Below are positions 1 through 8,230 of a stretch of DNA of 51,501 nt, in pieces. The notes under the pieces were generated by a model. The model was not told where the DNA came from, did no database searches, and saw nothing but the letters and a program-made list of their open reading frames with translations. Source of the DNA: Rhodobacter sp. (GTDB lineage Bacteria > Pseudomonadota > Alphaproteobacteria > Rhodobacterales > Rhodobacteraceae); assembly GCA_030066215.1 (NCBI GenBank), contig JASJCA010000028.1, forward strand, positions 1-51,501. The letters are read 5' to 3'. The position numbers and the translations under genes were made by a program. Every line of letters starts with the position of its first letter. Position 1 is the stretch's first letter.

Positions 1-2160
1 ATCGAGGTGGTGACCGAGGGCATCCTGACCCGGATGATCCAGGCCGACCCTGCCCTGACCGGCGTCGGCGCGCTGATCTTCGACGAATTCCACGAACGCT
101 CGCTCAACGCTGATCTGGGGCTGGCCCTGGCCTGGGAGGTGCGCGGGGCGCTGCGCGACGACCTGCTGCTGCTGGTGATGTCGGCCACGCTCGACGCCGG
201 GCCGGTGGCGGCGCTGCTGGACGGTGCGCCGGTGGTGACGGCGCAAGGTCAGAGCTTTCCGGTCGAGACCCGGTGGCTGCCCCGGCCGGTGCCCAAGGCG
301 CAGCGGTACGAGGCGGCGGTGGCGGCACTGGTGCAGGACGCGCTGGCCGAGACCGAGGGCGGCGTGCTGGTGTTCCTGCCCGGTGAGGGCGAGATCCGGC
401 GTGTGGCCGGCCTCATGCAAGGGCGGGTGCCGGCGGGCGTCGCGGTTCGGCCGCTTTACGGCGCGCTGCCCTTCGCCCAGCAGCGCGCGGCGATCGCGCC
501 GGCGGCAATGGGGCGGAAGGTGGTGCTGTCGACGGCGATCGCCGAAACCGCGCTGACCATCGAGGATATCCGCGTGGTGGTCGACGGCGGGCTGGCGCGC
601 CGGGCACGGTTCGATCCAGGCCGCGGCATGTCGCGGCTGGTGACCGAGCGGGTGACCCGCGCCGAGGCGGTGCAGCGCCAGGGCCGCGCCGGGCGGGTGG
701 CGCCGGGGCACTGCTACCGGCTCTGGACCAAAGGAGAAGAGGGCGGGCTGCAGCCCTACCCGCCGCCTGAGATCGCCGCGGCGGATCTGGCGGGCCTGGC
801 GCTGGAGCTGGCGGCGTGGGGCGCGCGCGAGGCCGGCGAGTTGGCGTTCCTGACCCCGCCGCCCGACGGCGCTCTGGCCGAGGCGCGGGCGCTGCTCGGC
901 GCACTCGGCGCGCTCGACGCCGCGGGGGCGATCACGCCGCATGGCCGGGACCTGGCAGCCCTGCCGCTGCATCCAAGGCTGGGGCACATGCTGACGGTGG
1001 CCGGTCCCGGCGCCGCGCCGCTGGCCGCGCTGTTGGGCGAGCGCGACCCGCTGCCGGGCGCCGGCACCGACCTGACCCTGCGGCTCGAGGCCCTGGCCGA
1101 TCCGTCCCGCCACAACGCCGCGCGCGGCGCGCTGGAGCGTATCCGGGCCGAGGCAGGCCGCCTGCGCCGATTGGTGGCGACGTCGGGCCGACGGCCTGAC
1201 GCAGTGCGGTCGCCCGCCGAACAGGCCGCCCTTGCCTACCCCGACCGGATCGGCCTGCGCCGCAAGGGTGACGCCGCCCGATGGGTGCTGTCGGGCGGTA
1301 CCGGGGCGGCGATGGACGACGCTGACGCCCTGGCCGGCACGCGGTTGATCGTGGCGGTCGACCTCGATGGCGCCGGGCGGGAGGCGCGCATCCGCCAAGC
1401 CCTCGCCCTTACCGAGGCCGAGCTGCGCGGGCTCTACGGCGACCGGATCGGCTGGGTCGAGGTCTGCGAATGGTCGCGGCGCGACCGTGCCGTTTTGGCG
1501 CGGCGGCAAGAGCGGTTCGGCGCCCTGGTGTTGGCCGAGCGACGCTGGGATGACGCGCCGCCAGAGGCCGTGGCGCGGGCAATGCTCGACGGCGTGCGTG
1601 ATCTGGGCTTGCGATGGAGCCCGGCGGCGTTGCGATTGCAGGCGCGGGTGGAGTTCTTGCGGGCGCAGGGGGCAGACGTGCCCGATTGCTCGCACGACGC
1701 GTTGATGACGACGCTGGAGGATTGGTTGCTTCCGCATTTGCAGGGGGTGCGCACGGGTATCGACTTAAAGGCAGTGGACTTGGTCGCGCCGCTTCGGGCG
1801 CGGCTCGGCTGGGAGGCCGGCCAAACCTTGGACCGGCTTGCCCCGGGAGTATTCGAGACGCCGCTTGGACGACGGGTCCCGGTGGACTTTGCCGGCGGCG
1901 TGCCGGCGATCGAGGTACGACTGCAAGAGATGTTCGGTGTGACCGAGCACCCGGTGGCAGGACCGCAGCGGCTGCCGATCAAGGTCACTTTGCTGTCCCC
2001 GGCTGGGCGACCGGTGGCGGTGACGACCGATCTGCCGGGGTTCTGGGCCTTGGGATACCAAGATGTGCGAAAGGATATGCGCGGGAGATACCCCAAGCAT
2101 CCTTGGCCTGAGGATCCGGCGCATGCGGCCCCGACGCTGCGGGCAAAACCGCGAAAGTAG
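1..2160 (+). CDS. hrpB: ATP-dependent helicase HrpB, 5'-truncated by the window edge
   Basis: The frame is open from base 1, so the N-terminus lies outside; about 719 residues are visible and HrpB proteins are usually a little over 800. Visible motifs in order are the DEAH-type box II as DEFH (visible residues 28-31), the SAT motif (LLVMSATLDA), the motif V region (VVLSTAIAETALTIED) and motif VI (QRQGRAGR). These are SF2 DEAH-box helicase landmarks, followed by the long HrpB-type C-terminal region ending in basic residues. HrpB is a predicted RNA helicase whose bacterial substrate is not settled. Walker A must be upstream of the window. The next gene is on the same strand 121 bases on, with its own ribosome site. 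Confidence 0.93.
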   Translation: MEVVTEGILTRMIQADPALTGVGALIFDEFHERSLNADLGLALAWEVRGALRDDLLLLVMSATLDAGPVAALLDGAPVVTAQGQSFPVETRWLPRPVPKAQRYEAAVAALVQDALAETEGGVLVFLPGEGEIRRVAGLMQGRVPAGVAVRPLYGALPFAQQRAAIAPAAMGRKVVLSTAIAETALTIEDIRVVVDGGLARRARFDPGRGMSRLVTERVTRAEAVQRQGRAGRVAPGHCYRLWTKGEEGGLQPYPPPEIAAADLAGLALELAAWGAREAGELAFLTPPPDGALAEARALLGALGALDAAGAITPHGRDLAALPLHPRLGHMLTVAGPGAAPLAALLGERDPLPGAGTDLTLRLEALADPSRHNAARGALERIRAEAGRLRRLVATSGRRPDAVRSPAEQAALAYPDRIGLRRKGDAARWVLSGGTGAAMDDADALAGTRLIVAVDLDGAGREARIRQALALTEAELRGLYGDRIGWVEVCEWSRRDRAVLARRQERFGALVLAERRWDDAPPEAVARAMLDGVRDLGLRWSPAALRLQARVEFLRAQGADVPDCSHDALMTTLEDWLLPHLQGVRTGIDLKAVDLVAPLRARLGWEAGQTLDRLAPGVFETPLGRRVPVDFAGGVPAIEVRLQEMFGVTEHPVAGPQRLPIKVTLLSPAGRPVAVTTDLPGFWALGYQDVRKDMRGRYPKHPWPEDPAHAAPTLRAKPRK

Positions 2161-2233
2161 CGTCGCTTCAAAGCGCTCCCGCGAAACGTGTGCAATCGCC
2201 GCGAAATCGGTGCGGTTTTGCCCACGCGCGGCC

Positions 2234-2252
2234 CAATTTCTTTGCGAAATTG
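2234..2252 (+). promoter_or_regulatory. Inverted repeat upstream of the SH3 gene
   Basis: CAATTTC and GAAATTG form a perfect 7-base inverted repeat with a 5-base spacer, 30 bases before the start codon of the next gene. It could be a repressor operator or a 5' UTR hairpin. No regulator in the window points to it. Confidence 0.3.
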
Positions 2253-2281
2253 CAAGGATCGTCCGCGATAAGGAAACAGAC

Positions 2282-3016
2282 ATGAAGAGCCTTGCAGCGA
2301 CCCTGTTGATCTTCGGCGCCTTCCTGGTGATGCCGGAAGTGACGCTCGACACACCGGCCCCGGCCGCGCTGGATACAGCGGGTTCAGTCGACCCTGCGGT
2401 GGTCCCGGCGAAACCGATGACACCTGATGCGCCGACGCAGCTTAGGATGGAGCTTGTGGTGGCGGATGCCCCGGCACCGGATGCGCCGGAGGTGGCTTGG
2501 CTCGACAACACATCCATGCCGGTGCCTAGCATGGACACGAATGCCGCCCGCCCCGCAGCCTATGGTGGTGTGATGCGGATGGCGACGCCCGATACGCTTT
2601 GGGTCGACGCGATGGACGTGCTACCCGGCGTCGACGCCACAGTGTACCTCCTGTCCGCGCAGGCTACATCGATCGCGTCAGTCCGCGAGCCGGCTCTGAC
2701 GGGCGATGCTGCCGAACCGGCGACCGAGGTCCAAATGGCAGACGCACCGCAGCCTGCGTCGGCGGCGAATGAGGACACAGTCGCAGAGGCGCCGCAAGCG
2801 GCCCTCGATACGATCGAGCGCCGGGCGGTATTGGCCCGTGTGTTGAACATGCGGTCGGGTCCCTCGTCGCGCACGCGTGTCGTGGGCGCCATGGCAAACG
2901 GCGAGGAGGCGTTGCTTCTGGGTGAAACCAAAGGCGGCTGGGTCAAGGTCCGTGCCGGAAGCGACGGCACCGAGGGCTGGGTATTTGCCAAATACCTGGG
3001 CGAGGCTGGCGCCTAG
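2282..3016 (+). CDS. Secreted SH3 domain protein
   Basis: This 244-residue protein starts at an ATG seven bases after AAGGA, which is why that start was preferred to upstream ones. The N-terminus (MKSLAATLLIFGAFLVMP) is a short hydrophobic export signal or anchor. A long low-complexity stretch rich in Ala, Pro, Asp and Val fills residues about 20-175. The C-terminal 60 residues form a bacterial SH3 (SH3b) domain with the motif LNMRSGPSSRTRVVG and the closing GWVFAKYLGE. SH3b domains usually bind peptidoglycan or peptides in the periplasm. The acidic, proline-rich linker suggests a tether from the membrane to the wall. The partner is unknown. Confidence 0.8.
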   Translation: MKSLAATLLIFGAFLVMPEVTLDTPAPAALDTAGSVDPAVVPAKPMTPDAPTQLRMELVVADAPAPDAPEVAWLDNTSMPVPSMDTNAARPAAYGGVMRMATPDTLWVDAMDVLPGVDATVYLLSAQATSIASVREPALTGDAAEPATEVQMADAPQPASAANEDTVAEAPQAALDTIERRAVLARVLNMRSGPSSRTRVVGAMANGEEALLLGETKGGWVKVRAGSDGTEGWVFAKYLGEAGA

Positions 3017-3512
3017 GGCCAGAAAGCGCCCCGGGAACGGGCCGGCGCCGTTTGGTCTGGGGCAGGCATTTGCCGTCACCGGTTTGGTTGCTACGCCGAT
3101 CAATCGGTCCCGGCGGCGTCTTCTGCGGATCGCGCCCAGGTCGGCGTCGGTTGCGCCATTGGTCCGAGCCACCAAGGCGCCCCAGTGCAGGCGCGATGCG
3201 TTGAGACGCCTGCGATCCTTGAAAGTTTGAGGCTTGGAGAGAACCCAACGCGGATTGGGCGGCGCCCACCCTCGGGGTTGGGCGCGATCCTATCGCGCCG
3301 ACAGGGCGTCATCCTCTGAGGGCCCTCGCATGGCGGTCAAGGCCAAATCCTTCCTTGCAGGTCGTACCGAAGACGAGGTTTTCGGTCGCAGTGGTCGCGT
3401 CGAGGAACGTGCATTCCAGACGTTATACAAGGGAACTGGTTAGGTCTTGTAGGACGGCGTGGGGCTGCCAAGCGAAAGCAGATTTGGCGACAGTAAGACC
3501 GCGCGGGCCGGG
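3017..3512. other. Intergenic stretch of about 500 bases
   Basis: No convincing gene is present: short frames here lack ribosome sites and coding-like composition. The stretch holds one copy of a bipartite repeat shared with the 7.7-8.2 kb gap (listed separately) and a small palindrome, GAGGGCCCTC, at about 3317-3326. It lies between the 3' ends of two convergent genes, so terminators are expected, but no clear stem followed by a T run is visible. Confidence 0.6.
3127..3290 (+). repeat. Bipartite intergenic repeat, copy 1
   Basis: Three blocks occur here and again, in the same order and orientation, at 8006-8138: GGATCGCGCCCAG (3127-3139), GCGCGATGCGTTGAGA (3191-3206), and a 30-base block starting GGCGCCCACCCTCGGGG (3261-3290) that matches its partner at 27 of 30 positions. 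The spacing between the last two blocks is 54 bases here and 56 in copy 2. Both copies sit in long non-coding gaps, which suggests a dispersed intergenic element. The two blocks containing GGCGCC and GGGCGCGATCC could also form local stems. Confidence 0.65.
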
Positions 3513-4925
3513 TCAGAGCCCCCAGGGCCCGTGGTGCCCTTCGCCGTCGGTGTCGACCCTCTCGAACCCGTGTGCGCCGAAGAAGTCGCGTTGCGCCTGG
3601 ATCAGCGCCGCCGTTCCCCGGGCGTGGCGCATGGTGTCGTAATAGCTTAGCGCGGACGCCATAGCCGGGATGGGTTGGCCCGACAGGCTGGCGCGCGCCA
3701 CAAGACGGCGCAGCGCACCGGCATTGTCATTGAGAAGTCGCGCGAAGGCCGGGGCGAGGATCAGGCTGTCGCCGGGAAGTTCGCCGCGGAAGGCGGTCGC
3801 GATATCGTCCAGAAGCGCCGAGCGGATGATGCAGCCGGCGCGCCAGATCTCGGCCGTGCGGGCGAGGTCGAGATCCCAGGCGAAGTCCTCGGACGCGGCG
3901 GCGAGCAGCGAGAAGCCCTGCGCATAGGCGATCACCCGTGCCGACAACAGCGCACGTTCGAGATCGGCGTCGAGCAGGACCGGACCCGGGTCGCTCGTCT
4001 TCGGGCCGGTCAGGCGTTCGGCGCCGGTCTCGCGCAGGTCTTTCGCGGCCGACCAGGACCGGGCGCCCACGGCGGCCTCGATGGTTGACGCGGATTGGCC
4101 CAGCTTGAGGGCCTCGATCACTGTCCAGCGCCCGGTGCCTTTTTGGCCCGCGCGGTCGAGGATGACGTCGACCATGGGCCGGCCGGTGTCGGGGTCGGTG
4201 GCGGCGAGCACCTTGGCGGTGATCTCGGCGAGATACGATTGCAGCGGGCCGCCGTTCCATTCGTCGAACAGCGCGGCGATCTGGGCGGGGCTGCGGCCAT
4301 CGGCGTTGCGCAGCAGCCCGTAGACCTCTGCGATCATCTGCATGTCGGCGTATTCGATGCCGTTGTGCACGGTCTTGACGAAATGGCCTGCTCCGTCGGG
4401 GCCGAGATGCGCGGCGCAGGGCGCGTCCTGGTATTTGGCGGCGATGGCCTCGACGATATCGGCGATCTCGGCATAGGCCTCGGGCGCACCGCCGACCATG
4501 ATCGAGGGCCCGTGTCGGGCGCCTTCCTCGCCGCCGGATACGCCCATGCCGATGAACCGAAAGCCCGCGTCCTTGAGCTGGGCTTCGCGCCGGCGGGTGT
4601 CGTTGAAATCGGCGTTGCCGGCATCGATCAGGATGTCGCCCAGGTCGAGATGCGGTTTCAAGGCGTCGATGGTGGCGTCGACCGGCCCGCCTGCCTTGAC
4701 CATGATGATGATCGCCCGGGGCGGGGTCAGCGCGGCGGCGAGCGCGGCGGGGGTTTCGGCAGCGACGAGGCTGGCGGCGAGGTCTCCCGCGGCGCCGATG
4801 AAGTCGGCAATCGCGCTGGTGGTGCGGTTGTGGACGGCGACTGGAAAACCCCTTTCGGCGATGTTGAGCGCCAGGTTCGCCCCCATCACGCCCAATCCGA
4901 TCAGCCCGATCCGCGCCTTGGCCAT
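3513..4925 (-). CDS. gnd: 6-phosphogluconate dehydrogenase, decarboxylating
   Basis: This 470-residue protein matches the usual length. It oxidises and decarboxylates 6-phosphogluconate to ribulose 5-phosphate with NADP in the pentose phosphate pathway. The N-terminal Rossmann motif is IGLIGLGVMGANLALNIAER with the NRT signature after it. The substrate site GVSGGEEGARHGPSIMVGG is present, as is the catalytic lysine region GHFVKTVHNGIEYADMQM. The C-terminal all-helical dimer domain ends with a short YYD-containing tail. The gene stands alone between long non-coding stretches and has its own promoter region. A 14-base inverted repeat lies just upstream of the start. Confidence 0.96.
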   Translation of the reverse strand: MAKARIGLIGLGVMGANLALNIAERGFPVAVHNRTTSAIADFIGAAGDLAASLVAAETPAALAAALTPPRAIIIMVKAGGPVDATIDALKPHLDLGDILIDAGNADFNDTRRREAQLKDAGFRFIGMGVSGGEEGARHGPSIMVGGAPEAYAEIADIVEAIAAKYQDAPCAAHLGPDGAGHFVKTVHNGIEYADMQMIAEVYGLLRNADGRSPAQIAALFDEWNGGPLQSYLAEITAKVLAATDPDTGRPMVDVILDRAGQKGTGRWTVIEALKLGQSASTIEAAVGARSWSAAKDLRETGAERLTGPKTSDPGPVLLDADLERALLSARVIAYAQGFSLLAAASEDFAWDLDLARTAEIWRAGCIIRSALLDDIATAFRGELPGDSLILAPAFARLLNDNAGALRRLVARASLSGQPIPAMASALSYYDTMRHARGTAALIQAQRDFFGAHGFERVDTDGEGHHGPWGL

Positions 4926-4945
4926 GGTGGTCTCCGTCCCTCGTC

Positions 4946-4959
4946 CGTTAGGGCTAACG
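4946..4959 (-). promoter_or_regulatory. Candidate operator upstream of gnd
   Basis: CGTTAG and CTAACG form a perfect 6-base inverted repeat with a 2-base spacer, beginning 21 bases before the gnd start codon. The size and position suit a dimeric repressor site. The regulator cannot be named from this window. Confidence 0.35.
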
Positions 4960-5034
4960 TACCGCCTGCATTGACGGGATCAAGCGGCAACCGTCAGGCC
5001 GGTCCATGCATCGCAAGGCTGGTCGGGCCGGTCC

Positions 5035-5940
5035 TCAGGTGCCGAGGCTCCAGCGCATGATGGCCTTTTGCGCGTGCAGACGGTTTTCGGCCTCGTCGAA
5101 GACGACCGAATGCGGGCCGTCCATCACCTCCGACGTGGCCTCTTCGTCGCGGTGGGCGGGCAGGCAGTGCATGAAGAGCGCGTCGTCCTTGGCCTGAGCC
5201 ATCAGTTCGGCATTGACCTGGTAGCCGCGCAGCTGGTTGTGGCGGCGTTCGCGCGCCGAAACCGGGTCGTGCATCGAGACCCAGGTGTCGGTGACCACGA
5301 GGTCGGCGCCCTGTACCGCCTCGGCCGGATCGCGGACGGTGCGGTAGAGGCCGTCGAGCGCAGGCTCGGGGTCGAGCGGCTCGGGCCCGGTGAAGGTGAG
5401 GTCGAAGTCGAACTGCTGTGCGGCATGGGCGAAGCTGGCGAAGGTGTTGTTGCCGTCGCCGGACCAGACCACCTTGGCGCCTTGGATCGGGCCGCGATGT
5501 TCCTCGAAGGTCATCACGTCGGCCATGATCTGGCAGGGATGCGAGCGGTTGGTGAGCCCGTTGATCACCGGCACGTCGGCATGTTCGGCCATCTCCAGAA
5601 GCGTCGCTTCCTCGAAGGTGCGGATCATGATCAGGTCGACGTAGCGCGACATCACGCGGGCGGTGTCGGCGATGGTCTCGCCGTGGCCAAGCTGCATGTC
5701 GGTGCCCGACAGCACCATGGTCTGGCCGCCCATCTGCCGCACGCCGAGGTCGAAGGAGACGCGGGTGCGCGTCGAGGGTTTTTCGAAGATCAGCGCGACC
5801 ATTCGGTCGGCGAGCGGCTGGTCGGCGTCGGGCGTGCCTTTGGGCTGGCCGTCGCGGGCCTGCTTCATCGCACGCGCGTGGTCAACGATGTGGCGCAGAT
5901 CGGGTTTGGGTGTCTTGTGGATGTCGAGAAAGTGGTTCAT
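5035..5940 (-). CDS. argF: Ornithine carbamoyltransferase
   Basis: This 301-residue cytosolic enzyme makes citrulline from ornithine and carbamoyl phosphate in arginine synthesis. The carbamoyl-phosphate motif STRTR is at residues 56-60, HPCQ at 134-137, and the ornithine-side HCLP at about 258-261. The DTWVSMHD loop is the form I associate with alphaproteobacterial ArgF. The start at 5940 ([10 protein letters not shown]) was chosen because an upstream in-frame extension gives a non-conserved, Arg/Pro-rich leader. argD and a GNAT gene lie upstream on the same strand. A repeat element sits in the 57-base gap before this gene, so it may have its own expression control. Confidence 0.95.
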   Translation of the reverse strand: MNHFLDIHKTPKPDLRHIVDHARAMKQARDGQPKGTPDADQPLADRMVALIFEKPSTRTRVSFDLGVRQMGGQTMVLSGTDMQLGHGETIADTARVMSRYVDLIMIRTFEEATLLEMAEHADVPVINGLTNRSHPCQIMADVMTFEEHRGPIQGAKVVWSGDGNNTFASFAHAAQQFDFDLTFTGPEPLDPEPALDGLYRTVRDPAEAVQGADLVVTDTWVSMHDPVSARERRHNQLRGYQVNAELMAQAKDDALFMHCLPAHRDEEATSEVMDGPHSVVFDEAENRLHAQKAIMRWSLGT

Positions 5941-5964
5941 GTCATGTCGCTTGTTTGCGGGCCT

Positions 5965-6010
5965 GCGTGGGGCTCTGCCCCACACCCCGAGATATTTTCA
6001 GCCAGATGAA
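5965..6010 (-). repeat. GGGGCAGAGCCCC-type intergenic repeat, copy A
   Basis: Read on the minus strand this begins CCTTCATCTGGC, continues AAAATATCTCGGGG and ends in a hairpin of GTGGGGC/GCCCCAC around AGA. The same order of blocks occurs at 31245-31330 and 39219-39300. This copy runs into the last codons of the acetyltransferase gene and supplies its stop codon. The hairpin could act as a terminator between that gene and argF, although there is no T run. Confidence 0.7.
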
Positions 6011-6492
6011 GGCGCCAGGGTGAGGATTTGTACCGTCTCACCGGTTTCGCATCGTCGCTGGGCGTGCGGTTGGAAGCCGGCGGCGCGGTACATGGCGAGG
6101 CCGCGGGGGTTGGTCAGGCGGGGGTCGGTGGCCACCAGCGGCGCGCCGGCGGTCAACAGGCGGTCGGCGTATTGGCGGACATAGCGCTTGGCGTGGCCCT
6201 GGCCGAGGTGACTGGGCTCGCCCAAGAGCGTGTCGATGGCGCGGGTGCCAGTGGGCAGGTCGCGATAATGCGCCTCGGTCACGGCATCCCAGTCCTGGAT
6301 ATAGCCGATGGGCGTGTCGGCGTGGACGATGTGCATCTTGCAGTCGCCGCCGTCGATCTCTTGCTCGATCAGCGCGATCTCGTCGTCGGGCTCGCCCCAG
6401 GTGTCCGCCACGTGGGGTTCGGCCAGCCAGCGGCGCAGAAGCGGATAGTCGGCGCGGGTCACTTCGACGAACCGATACTCAGGCCGCGGCAT
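5998..6492 (-). CDS. AAC(6')-like GNAT acetyltransferase
   Basis: This 164-residue protein transfers acetyl groups from acetyl-CoA. Its pattern matches the aminoglycoside 6'-acetyltransferase/siderophore-acylase branch of GNATs: an LLRRWLAEPHVADTWG start, GYIQDWD on the central strand, AIDTLLGEPSHLGQGHAKR forming the acetyl-CoA loop, and TDPRLTNPRGLAMYRAAGF at the end. It overlaps the end of argD by 14 bases and precedes argF, so it is probably translated from the argD message. Placement inside an arginine operon hints at an amine or amino acid substrate, but drug resistance or siderophore roles cannot be excluded. Its last codons lie inside a dispersed repeat. Confidence 0.82.
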   Translation of the reverse strand: MPRPEYRFVEVTRADYPLLRRWLAEPHVADTWGEPDDEIALIEQEIDGGDCKMHIVHADTPIGYIQDWDAVTEAHYRDLPTGTRAIDTLLGEPSHLGQGHAKRYVRQYADRLLTAGAPLVATDPRLTNPRGLAMYRAAGFQPHAQRRCETGETVQILTLAPSSG

Positions 6493-7663
6493 CTTGGGCG
6501 ACGGCGGTGGCGGCGGCGTCGAGGCGGGCGACGGCCTCGGCGATCTCGTCCTCGGTGATGGTGAGCGGGGGCAGCACGCGCACGGTGTTCTCGGCGGCGG
6601 GCACGGTCAGGACGTGTTGCGCATAACCGGCGGCGACCACATCGGTGTTGGGCACCTTACAGACGAGACCCAGCATCAGCCCGGCGCCGCGGACCTGGTC
6701 GAAGACGTCCGGATGCGCGGCGACGAGGCCTTCGAGCCTTTGGCGCAGAAGCCCGGCCTTGCGGTTTACCTCGTCCAGGAAGTCGGGATCCGAGACGATC
6801 CGAGTCACGGCAAGGCCGACGGCACAGCCCAGCGGATTGCCGCCATAGGTGGAGCCGTGGGTGCCCGCCGTCATGCCGCTGGCGGCGTCTTCGGTGGCGA
6901 GCACCGCGCCCAGGGGGAAGCCGCCGCCGATACCCTTGGCGACCATCATGATGTCAGGCGTCACCCCGGCCCATTCGTGGGCGAAGAGCCGTCCGGTCCG
7001 GCCCATGCCGCATTGCACCTCGTCGAGGATCAGCAGGATCCCGTGTTCGTCGCAAAGATCGCGCAGCCCCTTCAGGCACTGGTCGGGCAGCGGCACGATG
7101 CCGCCTTCGCCCTGCACAGGCTCGATCAAGATCGCGGCGACCTTGTCGTTGATCGCCGCGTAAAGCGCGTCGTGATCGCCCCAGCCGAGATGGATGAATC
7201 CGGGCAACAAGGGCCCGAAACCCTTGGTCATCTTCTCGGACCCCGCCGCGGCGATGCCGGCGGAGGACCGGCCATGGAAGCTGCCCGAAAACGTCAGGAT
7301 GTCGGTGCGGTCGGGCCGGTCTTTATCGTGCCAGTACTTGCGGGCCATCTTGACGGCCAGTTCGCAGGCTTCGGTGCCGGAATTGGTGAAAAAGACCGTG
7401 TCGGCGAAGGTCTTGTCGACCAGCAGATCGGCCAGCGCCTGCTGATTGGGGATCTCGTAGAGGTTCGAGACGTGCCAAAGCCGTGCGGCCTGGTCGGTGA
7501 TCGCCTGGACCAGGGCGGGGTTTGCATGGCCGAGGGCGTTGACCGCAATGCCGGCGCCGAGATCGAGATATCGCGTGCCGTCCTCGGTCGTCAGCCAGGT
7601 GCCGTCGCCTTCGACGAAGGCCAGCGGCGCGCGGTTATAGGTCGGCAGAACGGACGGGATCAT
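6479..7663 (-). CDS. argD: Acetylornithine aminotransferase
   Basis: This 394-residue, PLP-dependent class III aminotransferase converts N-acetylglutamate semialdehyde to N-acetylornithine, and may also serve lysine synthesis as succinyl-diaminopimelate aminotransferase. Visible landmarks are FTNSGTEACELAVKMARKY, the GSFHGR loop, ILIEPVQGEGG, the cofactor aspartate in LILDEVQ (about 214), the Schiff-base lysine in MMVAKGIGGGFP (about 243) and THGSTYGGNPL. The ATG lies about nine bases after AGGA. It is the first gene of an argD-GNAT-argF group. Confidence 0.95.
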   Translation of the reverse strand: MIPSVLPTYNRAPLAFVEGDGTWLTTEDGTRYLDLGAGIAVNALGHANPALVQAITDQAARLWHVSNLYEIPNQQALADLLVDKTFADTVFFTNSGTEACELAVKMARKYWHDKDRPDRTDILTFSGSFHGRSSAGIAAAGSEKMTKGFGPLLPGFIHLGWGDHDALYAAINDKVAAILIEPVQGEGGIVPLPDQCLKGLRDLCDEHGILLILDEVQCGMGRTGRLFAHEWAGVTPDIMMVAKGIGGGFPLGAVLATEDAASGMTAGTHGSTYGGNPLGCAVGLAVTRIVSDPDFLDEVNRKAGLLRQRLEGLVAAHPDVFDQVRGAGLMLGLVCKVPNTDVVAAGYAQHVLTVPAAENTVRVLPPLTITEDEIAEAVARLDAAATAVAQDAAA

Positions 7664-8230
7664 CGGAGGGGTCCTTGTGCGGAAGAAGCCTAGGGGTGCC
7701 GGATCGGCGGTGGGCTGTCAATGATGGGGTGCGCGGGGTGTGCGCAGGCGAGCAGGGCCGGACGGATCAGCGTCGGCGTCGGATCGGCAGGGGGCGGATG
7801 CGCGTGCTCATGGCGTGCTGTTAGACGACGGGGGGCGGAAAGGAAAGCGTTTTCGGATGAGCTTCCGGCGTGCCGCGCGCCCGGGTCGAGAGCGGCGGGC
7901 CGTGTCGGAAACAGGCATGGCGGGTCTTGGCCTGGAGGGGACGTTGGAGAAGCTCGAAAAATTGAGTGCATCCACCGCTCAAGCGTCGCCCGGGGCGTCA
8001 GCCCCGGATCGCGCCCAGCCCCGCCCCCCAGGGCGGGCGCGATGCGTTGAGAGGTCTGAATTCATTTCAACATTTGGTCTTAGAGGCGACCACGGCGTAG
8101 GCTGCGAGGCGCCCACTCTCGGGGCCGGGCGCGATCCTTTCGAGGCCTGGAGAGGTCATTCTTCTTAGCAAATCGACTGTCCACTTCAGGCCAACGCCCG
8201 ACCATGTGCGTCGACCGGCCGCGTCTCGCC
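7664..8230. other. Intergenic stretch of about 570 bases
   Basis: No gene can be supported. It contains the second copy of the bipartite repeat (8006-8138) and GC-rich inverted repeats such as CGGGGCGTCAGCCCCG near 7991-8006, which could form a stable stem. It separates the argD promoter side from the 3' end of the methionine synthase-like gene. Confidence 0.6.
8006..8138 (+). repeat. Bipartite intergenic repeat, copy 2
   Basis: GGATCGCGCCCAG is at 8006-8018, GCGCGATGCGTTGAGA at 8037-8052, and the 30-base block beginning GGCGCCCACTCTCGGGG at 8109-8138. They match copy 1 (3127-3290) exactly, exactly, and at 27 of 30 positions. The first gap is shorter here (18 against 51 bases), while the second is conserved in length. 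Confidence 0.65.

Noticed and set aside
4095..5060. Long plus-strand frames opposite gnd, argF and argD (several over 300 residues)
   Set aside because: They are mirror images of real GC-rich genes, show Arg/Gly/Ala-rich sequence without domains, and lack ribosome sites.
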